Translations under genes and position numbers: made by a program
In this document: piece after piece, positions 32,631 to 42,289 of the stretch
How positions within the stretch are numbered: the first letter of the stretch is position 1
Layout: every line of letters starts with the position of its first letter
Source: Leifsonia sp. CL147
GTDB taxonomy: Bacteria; Actinomycetota; Actinomycetes; Actinomycetales; Microbacteriaceae
Direction: 5' to 3'
Assembly (NCBI RefSeq): GCF_900114565.1
Contig: NZ_FOTM01000004.1
Location: 178,804-242,803 of the forward strand
DNA: 64,000 nt
Notes under the pieces: generated by a model
Seen by the model: the letters and a program-made list of their open reading frames with translations, nothing else
Database searches by the model: none
Told to the model about the DNA's origin: nothing

Positions 32631-32634
32631 GCTC

Positions 32635-32850
32635 ACATTCGTGACGAATGCGCGCTTCTGCCGCCGGTAAGTACACATTCGTGACGAATGACCGCTTGTG
32701 TCGCCGCTGAGTGCACATTCGTGACGAATGACCGCTTCTGCCGCCGTTAAGTACACATTCGTGACGAATGACCGCTTCTGCCGCCGGTAAGTACACATTC
32801 GTGACGAATGACCGCTTCTGCCGCCGGTAAGTGCACATTCGTGACGAATC
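32635..32850. repeat. 40-bp-period palindrome array, 6 units (locus 3)
   Basis: ACATTCGTGACGAATG starts at 32635, 32675, 32715, 32755, 32795 and 32835. Filler is ACCGCTTCTGCCGCCGGTAAGT-like. The recN 3' end (GCTTCCGCCGCTCGCCGGTGAGCTC) is an imperfect copy of this filler, so the unit appears to have been copied from local flanking DNA. It ends in a G-rich tract at 32850-32884. Confidence 0.95.
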
Positions 32851-32884
32851 GGGGCGGGGCGGGCGGGGCGGGCGGGGCGGGGCG
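32850..32884 (+). repeat. GGGGC/GGGC tandem tract, G-quadruplex potential
   Basis: At least seven G-runs of 3-4 separated by single C lie about 70 nt before pyrG, on its coding strand. Confidence 0.6.
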
Positions 32885-32955
32885 ACCGGGCCACGACGGG
32901 CACGACGTATCCCGCTGAGCGGGCGGGTCCCGCACAGGTGATAAGCTGCAAGCCC

Positions 32956-34683
32956 GTGGTGGATAATTCAGACGCGGGCTCATCGAACGGCATTACCAAG
33001 CACATTTTCGTGACAGGTGGTGTCGTTTCTTCGTTGGGGAAGGGCCTGACGGCCGCCTCTCTCGGCAATCTTCTGACGGCCCGCGGACTCCGCGTCGTCA
33101 TGCAGAAGCTCGACCCGTATCTCAACGTGGACCCGGGGACGATGAACCCGTTCCAGCACGGCGAGGTCTTCGTCACCGACGACGGCGCCGAGACCGACCT
33201 CGACATCGGGCACTACGAGCGCTTCCTCGACATCAACCTGGGCCAGTCGGCCAACGTCACCACCGGGCAGATCTACTCGAACGTCATCGCCAAGGAGCGC
33301 CGCGGCGAGTACCTCGGCGACACCGTGCAGGTCATTCCGCACATCACCGACGAGATCAAGCGGCGGATGCGGCTCCAGGCGCAGCCGGGTGCGGACGGGG
33401 AGCCCGCTCCCGACGTCATCATCACCGAGATCGGCGGTACCGTCGGCGACATCGAGTCGCAGCCGTTCATCGAGTCCGCCCGGCAGGTGCGGCACGAGCT
33501 GGGGCGCAAGAACTGCTTCTTCGTGCACGTGTCGCTCGTCCCCTTCATGAACGCCTCGGGCGAGCAGAAGACCAAGCCCACGCAGCACTCGGTCGCGGCC
33601 CTCCGCTCCATCGGCATCCAGCCGGATGCGCTGGTGCTCCGCAGCGACCGCCCCGTGTCGGACAGCAACAAGCGCAAGATCGCGCTGATGTGCGACGTGG
33701 ACGAGCAGGCCGTCGTGAACGCGATCGACGTTCCGAGCATCTACGACATCCCGACCATGCTGCACGACCAGGGCCTCGACGCGTACATCATCGACCAGCT
33801 GGGGCTGGATGAGGCCGGCGACGTCGAGTGGGACGGCTGGGCCCGGCTGCTGGAGGCTGTGCACGACCCGAAGCACGAGGTCACCATCGGCCTGGTCGGC
33901 AAGTACATCGACCTGCCGGACGCCTACCTCTCGGTCACGGAGGCGCTTCGCGCCGGTGGATTCGCGCACCGCACGAAGGTGACGCTGAAGTGGATCCCCT
34001 CCGACGCCTGCCAGACGCCCGAGGGCGCCGCGTCGCAGCTGAGCGAGGTCGACGGCGTCTGCGTGCCCGGCGGGTTCGGCGTCCGGGGCATCGAGGGCAA
34101 GGTCGGCGCGCTGCGCTTCGCTCGCGAGAACGGCATCCCGGTGCTCGGCCTGTGCCTGGGGCTGCAGTGCATGGTCATCGAGTACGCCCGAAACGAGGCC
34201 GGTCTCGCCGGAGCGTCCTCGTCCGAGTTCGACCCGGAGACCGAGTTCCCGGTGATCGCCACGATGGCCGAGCAGGTCGACATCATCGCCGGCGGCGACC
34301 TGGGCGGCACCATGCGCCTCGGCCTCTACCCGGCCACGCTCGCCGACGGCTCCCTCGTCTCCGAGCTGTACGGCGCCGCCGAGGCGTCCGAGCGGCACCG
34401 CCACCGCTACGAGGTCAACAACAACTTCCGCGAGCAGATCGCGGACGCCGGCCTGTGGTTCTCCGGCACTTCGCCCGACGGCCACCTGGTGGAGTATGTG
34501 GAGCTGCCGCGCGATGTGCACCCGTTCTACGTCGGCACCCAGGCGCATCCCGAGCTCCGGTCGCGCCCGAACCGCGCGCATCCCCTGTTCGCCGGCCTCG
34601 TCGGGGCGGCGCTCGAGCGGCAGAAGGCCAGCCTGCTGTTCGAGGTGGCCGAGGCGGACGCCGAGATGGCCACGGAAGCCTGA
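32956..34683 (+). CDS. pyrG: CTP synthase
   Basis: Glutamine-dependent UTP to CTP conversion, 575 residues. N-terminal synthetase domain with [17 protein letters not shown] and P-loop region, then a class I glutaminase domain (about 300-560) with nucleophile Cys in [17 protein letters not shown] and HPE at [14 protein letters not shown] start (32956, or 32959) follows TAAGCT by 8 nt. The nudix ATG overlaps its stop. Confidence 0.97.
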   Translation: MVDNSDAGSSNGITKHIFVTGGVVSSLGKGLTAASLGNLLTARGLRVVMQKLDPYLNVDPGTMNPFQHGEVFVTDDGAETDLDIGHYERFLDINLGQSANVTTGQIYSNVIAKERRGEYLGDTVQVIPHITDEIKRRMRLQAQPGADGEPAPDVIITEIGGTVGDIESQPFIESARQVRHELGRKNCFFVHVSLVPFMNASGEQKTKPTQHSVAALRSIGIQPDALVLRSDRPVSDSNKRKIALMCDVDEQAVVNAIDVPSIYDIPTMLHDQGLDAYIIDQLGLDEAGDVEWDGWARLLEAVHDPKHEVTIGLVGKYIDLPDAYLSVTEALRAGGFAHRTKVTLKWIPSDACQTPEGAASQLSEVDGVCVPGGFGVRGIEGKVGALRFARENGIPVLGLCLGLQCMVIEYARNEAGLAGASSSEFDPETEFPVIATMAEQVDIIAGGDLGGTMRLGLYPATLADGSLVSELYGAAEASERHRHRYEVNNNFREQIADAGLWFSGTSPDGHLVEYVELPRDVHPFYVGTQAHPELRSRPNRAHPLFAGLVGAALERQKASLLFEVAEADAEMATEA

Positions 34684-35324
34684 TGACCGACGAGCAGACG
34701 ACCACCCAGCTGAACGACCAGCCGTTCCGGCCGGAGGTCGTCTCGTCCGAGACGGCGTTCCACGGCAAGATCTGGGACGTGCGCCGTGAGGTCTTCCGCT
34801 ACAACGGCGACGAGATCACCCGCGAGTACGTCGATCACACCGGCGCTGTGGCCGTCCTGGCACTGGACGACGACGGCCGGGTGCTGCTCATCCGGCAGTA
34901 CCGTCACCCCGTCCGCCATCGCGACTGGGAGATCCCGGCGGGGCTTCTGGACCAGCACGGCGAGCGGCCGCTCCTCGCGGCCCAGCGCGAACTGAGCGAG
35001 GAAGCGGACCTCGAGGCGGAGCAGTGGAACGTCCTCGCCGACGTCTTCACGAGCCCCGGCGGAAACGACGAGGCCATCCGCATCTACCTGGCGCGCGGCA
35101 TCCGCTCCACCGGGTCCGCCTTCGCCCGCGAGGCCGAGGAGGCGGACATCGAGGTGCGGTGGGTCCCTCTCGACGAGGCAGTGGATGCTGTGCTGCAGCG
35201 CCGCGTCCACAACGCGCCGCTGATCATCGCGCTGCTGGCGGCCCGGGCGGCGCGCGACCAGGGCTGGAGCACGCTCGGAGCGGCCGACGAGCCGTGGCCG
35301 AGCCACCCCAAGCTGTCCCGATGA
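34683..35324 (+). CDS. NUDIX hydrolase, ADP-ribose pyrophosphatase-like
   Basis: 213 residues. The Nudix box reads from [18 protein letters not shown] to SEEADL, with the catalytic REL.EE. The preceding [18 protein letters not shown] is typical of ADP-ribose pyrophosphatases. It overlaps pyrG and xerD by 1 and 4 nt, the same order as in Mycobacterium. Confidence 0.92.
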   Translation: MTDEQTTTQLNDQPFRPEVVSSETAFHGKIWDVRREVFRYNGDEITREYVDHTGAVAVLALDDDGRVLLIRQYRHPVRHRDWEIPAGLLDQHGERPLLAAQRELSEEADLEAEQWNVLADVFTSPGGNDEAIRIYLARGIRSTGSAFAREAEEADIEVRWVPLDEAVDAVLQRRVHNAPLIIALLAARAARDQGWSTLGAADEPWPSHPKLSR

Positions 35325-36238
35325 CCGGTGCCGCCGGTGTGGCCGCCGACGTGGATGCGTTCCTCCGGCACGTGGCCATCGAGCGCGGACTCTCGGCGAA
35401 CACGGTGGCTGCGTACCGGCGCGACCTGGCCGTCTACGGTGCCTGGCTGGCGGAGCAGGGGATCGGCGACCTCCGCTCGGTGACGCCGGTCACCCTCTCG
35501 GCTTTCGCGGTGAACCTCGGAACGCGTGAGGAGTCGCCGCTGACCGCATCCTCCCTCGCCCGGATGCTGTCCACCGTGCGCGGGTTCCACCGCTTCCTGC
35601 TCGAGGAGGGCCGCGTGGAGGTGGATGCCGCCCGCGACCTGCGCCCGCCCAAGCTGCCCAGCCGCCTGCCGAAGGCCATCACGGTCGATCAGGTGGCCGC
35701 GCTGCTCGCCGCGACGGACGGCGACGAGGTGGCGGCGCTGCGGGACAAGGCGCTGCTGGAGCTGATGTACGCGACGGGAGCCCGGGTCAGCGAGGCGGTC
35801 GGACTGAACGTCGACGACGTGATCGACGTGGAGGTTGTCCGGCTCACCGGCAAGGGCGGCAAGCAGCGGCTGGTCCCGCTGGGCAGCTATGCGCGGGAGG
35901 CTGTGTCGGCGTACCTGGTGCGCGCCCGGCCGGTGCTGTCGGCCCGCGGGCGCTCGACTCCCGCGCTGTTCCTCGGGATGCGCGGCGCGCGGCTGGGCCG
36001 GCAGAACGTCTGGCTGATCATCCGTGCGGCAGCGGAACGGGCGAAGCTCGGCATCGAGATCTCGCCGCACACGCTGCGGCACTCCTTCGCCACGCACCTG
36101 CTGGCCGGGGGAGCGGATGTCCGGGTCGTGCAGGAGCTCCTGGGACACTCCTCGGTCGCCACGACGCAGATCTACACGCTGGTGACGGCGGACACTCTGC
36201 GCGACGTGTACACCTCGGCGCACCCGCGGGCGCGCTGA
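35321..36238 (+). CDS. xerD: Tyrosine recombinase XerD
   Basis: 305 residues; chromosome dimer resolution at dif with XerC. N-terminal SAM-like DNA-binding domain (about 8-95), catalytic domain with Arg in [11 protein letters not shown], Lys in [20 protein letters not shown] and [13 protein letters not shown] (Tyr nucleophile). Confidence 0.94.
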   Translation: MTGAAGVAADVDAFLRHVAIERGLSANTVAAYRRDLAVYGAWLAEQGIGDLRSVTPVTLSAFAVNLGTREESPLTASSLARMLSTVRGFHRFLLEEGRVEVDAARDLRPPKLPSRLPKAITVDQVAALLAATDGDEVAALRDKALLELMYATGARVSEAVGLNVDDVIDVEVVRLTGKGGKQRLVPLGSYAREAVSAYLVRARPVLSARGRSTPALFLGMRGARLGRQNVWLIIRAAAERAKLGIEISPHTLRHSFATHLLAGGADVRVVQELLGHSSVATTQIYTLVTADTLRDVYTSAHPRAR

Positions 36239-36321
36239 CCCATCCATGTGAGAGGACACGCCGTCGCGCCCGCGTGCCGGAAAGCGTGTTGCGGACGGCG
36301 TGTCGCGGATGGCGTGTCGCG

Positions 36322-36945
36322 TCAGCCCGCTGCGGCGGGAGCCTCGCGGTGGCGGCGCCGCGGTGCGCGCCGGCGCATCCACACCAGCACCTTCCGGCCG
36401 TCGCCGGAGACGCGGCGGGTCGTCGTGAAGCCGAGTTTGGCCAGCACGCCGAACGACGGCGCGTTCCAGGTCTCGACCGTCGCCCAGACAACCGGGAAGC
36501 CGGCCTCGAAGGCCGCTTCCGCCACGACCCCCGCCGCCTCGGTGGCGTAGCCGTTGCCCACGTGCGCCCGCAGCAGTTCGTAGGCCAGCTCGGGCTGGGC
36601 GGCGCTGGCCCGGCCGACGATCAGGCCGCAGTAGCCGGCCGCCTCGCCCGTCTCGGCCAGCTCGACCGTGTACAGGCCGAAGCCCACCTCATCGAAGCGG
36701 CGGCGCTGCTCGTCGAGACGCAGCTGCTCGTCGTCCAGCCGTACCTGCTCGTCGTCGAGCTCCACCTGCTCGTCGTCGAGCTCCACCTGCTCGTCGTCGA
36801 GCTCCACCTGCTGGTCGTCGTGAGCCCGCGGCGCGGACTCCGGGGGATGCTCGGCGAGAAGGGCGAGGTTCCACGCGGCGTCGCGTCCGTCCCGCGGCCG
36901 CAGCCGCAGGCGCGGGGTCTCGAGGGTGGACGGCATCGGCTGCAC
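36322..36945 (-). CDS. GNAT acetyltransferase with a DDEQVEL heptad insertion
   Basis: 207 residues, RimJ/RimL-type fold: LETPRLRLRPRDGRDA start, AYELLRAHVGNGYATEAAG acetyl-CoA loop, NAPSFGVLAKLGF end. Residues of about 42-77 are a charged helical insert made of tandem DDEQVEL heptads encoded by 21-bp repeats. The substrate is unknown. The GTG at 36945 is exactly 6 nt after TACGCT on this strand (leaderless); ATG at 36936 is the alternative. The last 15 residues are Arg/Ala-rich. Confidence 0.82.
   Translation of the reverse strand: MQPMPSTLETPRLRLRPRDGRDAAWNLALLAEHPPESAPRAHDDQQVELDDEQVELDDEQVELDDEQVRLDDEQLRLDEQRRRFDEVGFGLYTVELAETGEAAGYCGLIVGRASAAQPELAYELLRAHVGNGYATEAAGVVAEAAFEAGFPVVWATVETWNAPSFGVLAKLGFTTTRRVSGDGRKVLVWMRRRAPRRRHREAPAAAG
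36706..36821 (-). repeat. 21-bp in-frame tandem repeat inside the GNAT gene
   Basis: Units of CTGCTCGTCGTCGAGCTCCAC (plus-strand form, trimmed here to key bases) start at 36724, 36745, 36766 and 36787, three of them identical, with diverged units at both ends. They encode DDEQVEL. Confidence 0.9.
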
Positions 36946-37012
36946 GTCGCCAGCGTACCGAACCGCCGCGCCCACGCCCCGCAAGCGGGGCACGGCCCGG
37001 TTAGACTTCCCC

Positions 37013-37054
37013 ATGGAAGACCGGCCACGAGAGGGACGAGGAACACCCAGGTGA
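37013..37054 (+). CDS. 13-codon upstream ORF overlapping parA
   Basis: ATG lies 5 nt after TAGACT (37002-37007). It encodes MEDRPREGRGTPR and its TGA overlaps the parA GTG (GTGA), an arrangement suited to translational coupling of a gene that would otherwise start far from the promoter. Could be chance. Confidence 0.35.
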   Translation: MEDRPREGRGTPR

Positions 37055-37950
37055 CGCGCAACGACGAGGTCGAGACCCAGCTGCCTGGCATGGATGACGC
37101 ATCCATCGCCACCAAGCTCGGCCCCACCGGTCGTCCGCTGCGCGCGTTCCCCGCGCCGGCTCCGCTCAAGCAGCACGGCCCGGCCAAGATCATCGCCCTC
37201 TGCAACCAGAAGGGCGGCGTCGGCAAGACGACGACGAGCATCAACCTCGGCGCGACTCTCGCCGACTACGGCCGCCGCGTGCTGGCCGTCGACTTCGACC
37301 CGCAGGGCGCGCTGTCCGCGGGCCTCGGCGCCCACACGCACGATGCGACGACCATTTACGACCTGCTCCTCAACCGCAACGCGGATGTGGCGGGCGCCAT
37401 CCAGACGACGTCCGTCCCGGGCCTGGACATCATCCCGGCCAACATCGACCTGTCCGCGGCCGAGGTGCACCTCGTGAACGAGGTCGCGCGCGAGCAGATC
37501 CTGGCCGGCGTGCTCCGCAAGGTGGCCGCCGACTACGACGTGATCCTGATCGACTGCCAGCCATCCCTCGGCATTCTGACCGTCAACGCGCTGACCGCCA
37601 GCCACGGCGTCCTCATCCCGCTGGAGTGCGAGTACTTCGCGCTGCGCGGCGTCGCCCTGCTGATCGAGACGATCGACAAGGTGCGCGAGCGGCTCAACCC
37701 GGCGATCGAGCTGGATGGCATCCTCGCCACCATGTACGACTCGCGTACCCTGCACTCCCGCGAGGTGCTGGAGCGGGTGGTCGACGCGTTCGGCGACCGC
37801 GTGCTCGAGACTGTGATCTCGCGGACGGTGAAGTTCCCGGACGCCTCCGTCGCCGCCGCTCCGATCACGCAGTTCGCGCCGGAGCACCAGGCCGCGGAGG
37901 CGTACCGCCAGCTCGCGCGGGAACTGGTGTTCCGTGGCGCCGTCGCCTGA
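37051..37950 (+). CDS. parA: ParA/Soj-family ATPase
   Basis: 299 residues. Deviant Walker A with signature Lys: CNQKGGVGKTTTSINLG (about 50-66), switch DFDPQGALS, and LIDCQPSLGILTVNAL. N-terminal 45 residues are polar. It is directly upstream of scpA and scpB, where the second actinobacterial ParA-like ATPase is normally found, so it may act with the condensin complex rather than as the oriC ParA. No parB or parS nearby. Confidence 0.9.
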   Translation: MTRNDEVETQLPGMDDASIATKLGPTGRPLRAFPAPAPLKQHGPAKIIALCNQKGGVGKTTTSINLGATLADYGRRVLAVDFDPQGALSAGLGAHTHDATTIYDLLLNRNADVAGAIQTTSVPGLDIIPANIDLSAAEVHLVNEVAREQILAGVLRKVAADYDVILIDCQPSLGILTVNALTASHGVLIPLECEYFALRGVALLIETIDKVRERLNPAIELDGILATMYDSRTLHSREVLERVVDAFGDRVLETVISRTVKFPDASVAAAPITQFAPEHQAAEAYRQLARELVFRGAVA

Positions 37951-38824
37951 CCTCACGGAGCCGGAGCGCAGTACCGAGTCGGGCGAGTCGGTCGAAGCCG
38001 TCGAGCCGGTCGAACCCGTCGAGTCCGTCGAGGCCGAGCAGGCGCCGGGCTTCCGTGTCTCCCTGGGCGACTTCGAAGGCCCGTTCGACCTCCTCCTGTC
38101 GCTGATCGCCAAGCATGAGCTGGACATCACCGAGATCTCGCTGAGTCGCGTCACCGACGAGTTCATCGCCTACCTCCGGCGCCTCGACACGGACGAGAGC
38201 CTCGACGAGGCGAGCGAGTTCCTCCTCGTCGCGGCGACGCTGCTCGACCTCAAAGTCGCCGGGCTCCTGCCCCAGGGCGAGCTGGTGGATGCGGAGGACG
38301 TGGCCCTGCTCGAGGCCCGCGACCTGCTGTTCGCCCGGCTGCTTCAGTACCGGGCCTTCAAGGAGGCGTCCGGCTGGTTCGCCGACCGGCTGGAGGCGGA
38401 GGGCCGCCGGCACGCCCGTCTGGTGCGGCTGGAGGACAAGTTCCGTCAGCGCACGCCGGAACTCGTCTGGACGCTGAGCCTCGACGACTTCGCCGCTCTC
38501 GCCACGCTGGCGATGACGCCGCGGGAGGTCCCCGTCGTCGGGCTCGACCACCTGCACGCTCCGCTGGTGAGCATCCGGGAGCAAGCGGCCGTCGTCGTGG
38601 GGATGCTGCGGCACGGCGAGCCGATCAGCTTCCGCCAGCTGGTGGCCGGCGCCGAGCAGAAGGGCGTCGTGGTGGCCCGGTTCCTCGCGGTGCTCGAGCT
38701 GTACCGCCGCGCCGCGCTGGCGTTCGAACAGTTGGAGCCGCTCGGCGAGCTGACGTTGCGGTGGACGGCGGAGCACTGGTCCGAAGAGAATCTGTCGAAT
38801 CTGGGAGCCGACTATGACGGTTGA
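37934..38824 (+). CDS. scpA: Segregation and condensation protein A
   Basis: Kleisin that bridges SMC heads; 296 residues. The N-terminus is an acidic repeat (VEAVEPVEPVESVEAE); the fold begins FRVSLGDFEGPFDLLLSLI and ends with the winged-helix region. The GTG at 37934 overlaps parA by 17 nt. Confidence 0.95.
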   Translation: MAPSPDLTEPERSTESGESVEAVEPVEPVESVEAEQAPGFRVSLGDFEGPFDLLLSLIAKHELDITEISLSRVTDEFIAYLRRLDTDESLDEASEFLLVAATLLDLKVAGLLPQGELVDAEDVALLEARDLLFARLLQYRAFKEASGWFADRLEAEGRRHARLVRLEDKFRQRTPELVWTLSLDDFAALATLAMTPREVPVVGLDHLHAPLVSIREQAAVVVGMLRHGEPISFRQLVAGAEQKGVVVARFLAVLELYRRAALAFEQLEPLGELTLRWTAEHWSEENLSNLGADYDG

Positions 38825-39518
38825 GAACACGGCCGAAGCGCCCGATGTGGCCGACGTGCCCGACCTGGCCGAGGCGACCGGAGCGACCGGCGCGACCGGC
38901 GCGACCGGCTTCGCCGAAGGCGCCGAGGCGACCGACACCACCGAGGTGCCGGCCCCGGTCGAGGACGCCCAGATCGAGCGCGCGCTCGAGGCGATCCTCA
39001 TGGTGGCCGACGAGCCAATGAGCCTGATCACCCTGGCGACGGCGGTCGGCGCGCCGGTGAAGCGCGTGCGCGCGGCGGTCGCCGCGCTCGTGGCCGACTT
39101 CGACGGCGAGGACGGCGGAGTGCGCCGCGGCTTCGAGCTGCGCGAGGTCGGCAGTGGATGGCGGATCTATGTCCGCGAGGAGTTCGACCCGGTCGTCTCC
39201 GGCTACGTGCTGCAGCAGAATCCGACGAAGCTGTCGCAGGCGGCGCTCGAAACGCTGGCCGTGATCGCCTACAAGCAGCCGATCAGCCGCGGCGCGATCG
39301 CCTCCATCCGCGCGGTCAACGTGGATTCGGTGGTGCGCACGCTGCTCGGCCGCGGGCTCATCACCGAGCTGTTCACCGACAGCGAGACCGGTGCCATCAA
39401 CTACGGCACGACGGACCTGCTGCTCAGCCAGCTGGGCATCAACTCCGTCGACGAGCTGCCGAAGATCTCACCGCTGCTGGCGGACGGCGCAGAAGGGTTC
39501 GAGGGCGATGTCCGCTGA
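38814..39518 (+). CDS. scpB: Segregation and condensation protein B
   Basis: 234 residues with two winged-helix domains (about 57-130 and 140-215; SQAALETLAVIAYKQPISRGAI). The N-terminal 45 residues are disordered with GAT triplet repeats. It overlaps scpA by 11 nt and the pseudouridine synthase by 11 nt. Confidence 0.95.
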   Translation: MTVENTAEAPDVADVPDLAEATGATGATGATGFAEGAEATDTTEVPAPVEDAQIERALEAILMVADEPMSLITLATAVGAPVKRVRAAVAALVADFDGEDGGVRRGFELREVGSGWRIYVREEFDPVVSGYVLQQNPTKLSQAALETLAVIAYKQPISRGAIASIRAVNVDSVVRTLLGRGLITELFTDSETGAINYGTTDLLLSQLGINSVDELPKISPLLADGAEGFEGDVR

Positions 39519-40263
39519 GCCGGGTTCCGAAGGCGAGCGCCTCCAGAAGGTCATGGCGGCCGCGGGGGTGGCGTCGCGGCGGGTGTCGGAGGACCTCATC
39601 GTCGCGGGCCGCGTCACGGTCAACGGAGTGGTCGTCCGCGAGCTCGGGACCCGGGTCGACCCGTTGACCGACAAGGTCGCCGTCGATGGAACCGCCGTCC
39701 AGCTGGACACGTCCCGCCGCTACGTGATGCTGAACAAACCCGTCGGAGTGGTGAGCTCGATGCGCGACGAGCAGGGACGACCGGACCTGTCGCGCTTCAC
39801 CGCCGACTATCCGGAGCGGCTCTTCAACGTCGGCCGGCTGGATGCGGAGACCTCCGGGCTGCTCATCCTCACCAACGACGGGGAGCTCGCGCACGTGCTC
39901 GCGCATCCCTCGTTCGGCGTGACGAAGACCTACATCGCACGCGTGCGCGGGGTCGTCACCCCGCAGACGATCGGGCGCCTGACCAAGGGCGTCGAGCTGG
40001 ATGACGGCCCGATCGCCGCGGACAGGGCCAAGCTGCTGCAGTCGAACCCGCGCGGGGACGACTCGCTCGTCGAGATCACGTTGCACTCCGGTCGCAACCG
40101 GATCGTGCGGCGGATGCTCGCCGAGGTCGGGCATCCCGTCATCGAGCTGGTGCGCCGGCAGTTCGGGCCGCTGCACCTCGGGACGCTCAAGTCCGGGCAC
40201 ATGCGCGACCTGACGAAGGCGGAGCTCGGGCAGCTGCTGACCATCTCGCGCGAGGACCGCTGA
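39508..40263 (+). CDS. rluB: 23S rRNA pseudouridine synthase, RluB family
   Basis: 251 residues. S4 domain (about 11-58, RLQKVMAAAGVASRRVSEDLI), then the RsuA/RluB catalytic domain with GRLDAETSGLLILTNDG (catalytic Asp) and GRNRIVRRMLAEVG. Last gene of the parA-scpAB-rluB unit. Confidence 0.94.
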   Translation: MSAEPGSEGERLQKVMAAAGVASRRVSEDLIVAGRVTVNGVVVRELGTRVDPLTDKVAVDGTAVQLDTSRRYVMLNKPVGVVSSMRDEQGRPDLSRFTADYPERLFNVGRLDAETSGLLILTNDGELAHVLAHPSFGVTKTYIARVRGVVTPQTIGRLTKGVELDDGPIAADRAKLLQSNPRGDDSLVEITLHSGRNRIVRRMLAEVGHPVIELVRRQFGPLHLGTLKSGHMRDLTKAELGQLLTISREDR

Positions 40264-40269
40264 TCCTCC

Positions 40270-40520
40270 TCTCCTCCGCGCTCGGTCGGAGACGGAGGCG
40301 TTTGGTCGCCCTTCCGCCCTGCCCGCCTCCGTTTCCCGCGTCCTGTGCGGAATCGCGTGGGATATCCTCCCTTTCCGCCGGTTCGACGCCGGAGTCGGAA
40401 ACGGAGGGGACGGCTGCCGCGGCACCGACCTCTCGCCGGAAACCGAGGATGTCTGCGCCGGTTCGGGCCGAAGCATCCTCCGTTCCCTGCGCCCGTGCGG
40501 AGGCCGTCGGCGGCGCTGAC
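40270..40520. repeat. Intergenic cluster of diverged hairpins before tyrA
   Basis: The motif CCTCCGTTTCC and its reverse complement recur. One hairpin pairs CCTCCCTTTCCG with CGGAAACGGAGG about 20 nt later (one mismatch); another pairs GGAAACCGAGGATG with CATCCTCCGTTCC. The 269-nt gap has no supportable CDS. It ends at the TAAAGT -10 box of tyrA. Confidence 0.65.
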
Positions 40521-40532
40521 TAAAGTGGACGG

Positions 40533-41621
40533 GTGAACGACATTCCCGCCCGCCTCTCCGGCCCCGTCCGCGTCGTCGGCGCGGGGCTGCTCGGCGCCTC
40601 CGTCGGACTCGGGCTGCGCGCCCGAGGCGTCGACGTGCTGCTCGCCGACGCCTCGCCCGCCCACCTGCGGCTGGCGGCGGATTACGGCGCCGGCCGGCTG
40701 GACGACGGGGGAGCGGAGCCCGCGCTGATCGTCGTCGCCGTTCCGCCCGACCTGACGGGCCGGGTGGTGGCCGAGGAGCTCGCAGCGCATCCCGGTGCGG
40801 TGGTGACGGATGTGGCGAGCGTGAAGGTCGCGCCCCTCTCCGAGCTCGAGGAGGCCGGAGTGGAGCTCACCCGGTACGTCGGCGGGCATCCGCTGGCCGG
40901 CCGCGAGCGCGGCGGACCGTCCTCGGCGCGGGCGGACCTCTTCATCGGGCGTCCGTGGGTGGTGACGGCCCGGCCGGAGAATCCGCGTTCGGCGGTCAGC
41001 CTGGTCGAGTCGCTCATCCTCGACCTCGGCGCCGTCCCGGTCGAGATGGATGCGGCCCAGCACGACGCGGCGGTGGCTCTCGTCTCGCACGCCCCGCAGA
41101 TCGTGTCGTCCCTGATGGCCAAGCGGCTGACCGACTCGCCCGACACCGCTCTCGCGCTGGCCGGCCAGGGCGTCCGCGATGTCACGCGGATCGCCGCGAG
41201 CGAGCCGGAGCTCTGGGTCCAGATCCTGGGCGCCAATGCGCCTGCCATCGTCGAGATCCTGCGCGCCTACCGCGACGACCTCGACCGGGTGCTCGTCGCG
41301 CTCGGCGATGTCGATGCCGCAGGCGCCCGGCGGACGATCGCCCAGGAGCTCGCCGGCGGGAACGCCGGTGTGTCCCGGCTCCCGGGCAAGCACGGCCAGG
41401 ACCGGAAATATTCGCGCTTCGTGGTGATGGTCGAAGACCGTCCGGGCGAGCTCGCCCGGCTGCTGGACGAGCTCGGAGAGCTCGCGGTGAACCTGGAGGA
41501 CCTGCGCCTGGAGCACTCGCCGGGTGCGGCGTTCGGCCTCGCCGACATCGCCGTCCTGCCCGAAGTGCTGCACCGCACCGTGGACGACCTGACCGAACGT
41601 GGATGGAGGATCACCGGATGA
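40533..41621 (+). CDS. tyrA: Prephenate dehydrogenase with C-terminal ACT domain
   Basis: Tyrosine synthesis, 362 residues. Rossmann motif [19 protein letters not shown] (about 13-31), [12 protein letters not shown] and the His of [10 protein letters not shown], then an ACT regulatory domain (about 290-360, [21 protein letters not shown]) suggesting tyrosine feedback. The GTG at 40533 lies 6 nt after TAAAGT (40521-40526). Its insertion between rluB and cmk differs from Mycobacterium. Confidence 0.93.
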   Translation: MNDIPARLSGPVRVVGAGLLGASVGLGLRARGVDVLLADASPAHLRLAADYGAGRLDDGGAEPALIVVAVPPDLTGRVVAEELAAHPGAVVTDVASVKVAPLSELEEAGVELTRYVGGHPLAGRERGGPSSARADLFIGRPWVVTARPENPRSAVSLVESLILDLGAVPVEMDAAQHDAAVALVSHAPQIVSSLMAKRLTDSPDTALALAGQGVRDVTRIAASEPELWVQILGANAPAIVEILRAYRDDLDRVLVALGDVDAAGARRTIAQELAGGNAGVSRLPGKHGQDRKYSRFVVMVEDRPGELARLLDELGELAVNLEDLRLEHSPGAAFGLADIAVLPEVLHRTVDDLTERGWRITG

Positions 41622-42289
41622 CCGGTACGACCGTGGTCGCCGTCGACGGACCGGCCGGAAGCGGCAAGTCGAGCGTCAGCAAGGCGACCGCACGCCGCCT
41701 CGGCTGGGCGTACCTCGACACCGGCGCCGCGTACCGGGCCCTCAGCTGGTACGTCATCGCCCGGCGGGTCGATCCCACCGACGCGGGAGCGGTGATCGCC
41801 TCGCTGCCGGACTTCGACTATCGCATCGGCACCGACCCGGACACCTACCACGTCTTCGTCGGCGACGCCGATGTGACCGAGACGATCCGCACGCCCGAAG
41901 TGACCGCGGCCGTCAGTGCGATCGCGCGCGTTCCGGAGGTGCGCGCCTTCCTCACCGGGCTGTTCCGCGACATCATCCGGCACTCCGATCGGGACGGCAT
42001 CGTGGTGGAGGGCCGCGACATCACCACGGTGGTCTGCCCCGATGCGCCGGTGCGCATCCTGTTGACCGCCGATGAAGCCGTTAGAATGGCCAGGCGTTCC
42101 GCGGAGCTGGCAGATCACTCCGCCGCCCACGTCGGCGAGGCCCTGCGGAGGCGCGACGCGGCGGACTCCCGAGTCGTCGACTTCATGAATGCCGCAGACG
42201 GTGTGACCACCGTCGACTCCACCGACCTCGATTTCGACCAGACCGTCGACGCGGTCATCCAGGTCGTACAGAAAGCAGCCCATGTCTGA
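41618..42289 (+). CDS. cmk: Cytidylate kinase
   Basis: 223 residues; phosphorylates CMP/dCMP. P-loop [21 protein letters not shown] at the N-terminus, [25 protein letters not shown] and a C-terminal lid. It overlaps tyrA by 4 nt and der by 8 nt. Confidence 0.96.
   Translation: MTGTTVVAVDGPAGSGKSSVSKATARRLGWAYLDTGAAYRALSWYVIARRVDPTDAGAVIASLPDFDYRIGTDPDTYHVFVGDADVTETIRTPEVTAAVSAIARVPEVRAFLTGLFRDIIRHSDRDGIVVEGRDITTVVCPDAPVRILLTADEAVRMARRSAELADHSAAHVGEALRRRDAADSRVVDFMNAADGVTTVDSTDLDFDQTVDAVIQVVQKAAHV

Noticed and set aside
35321..36238. Integrase of a mobile element
   Set aside because: Position after pyrG-nudix and before parA-scpAB is the conserved place of housekeeping xerD; no attachment sites or phage genes were seen.
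40302..40523. Short ORFs between rluB and tyrA
   Set aside because: No ribosome-binding site, no family resemblance, and they run through the hairpin cluster.
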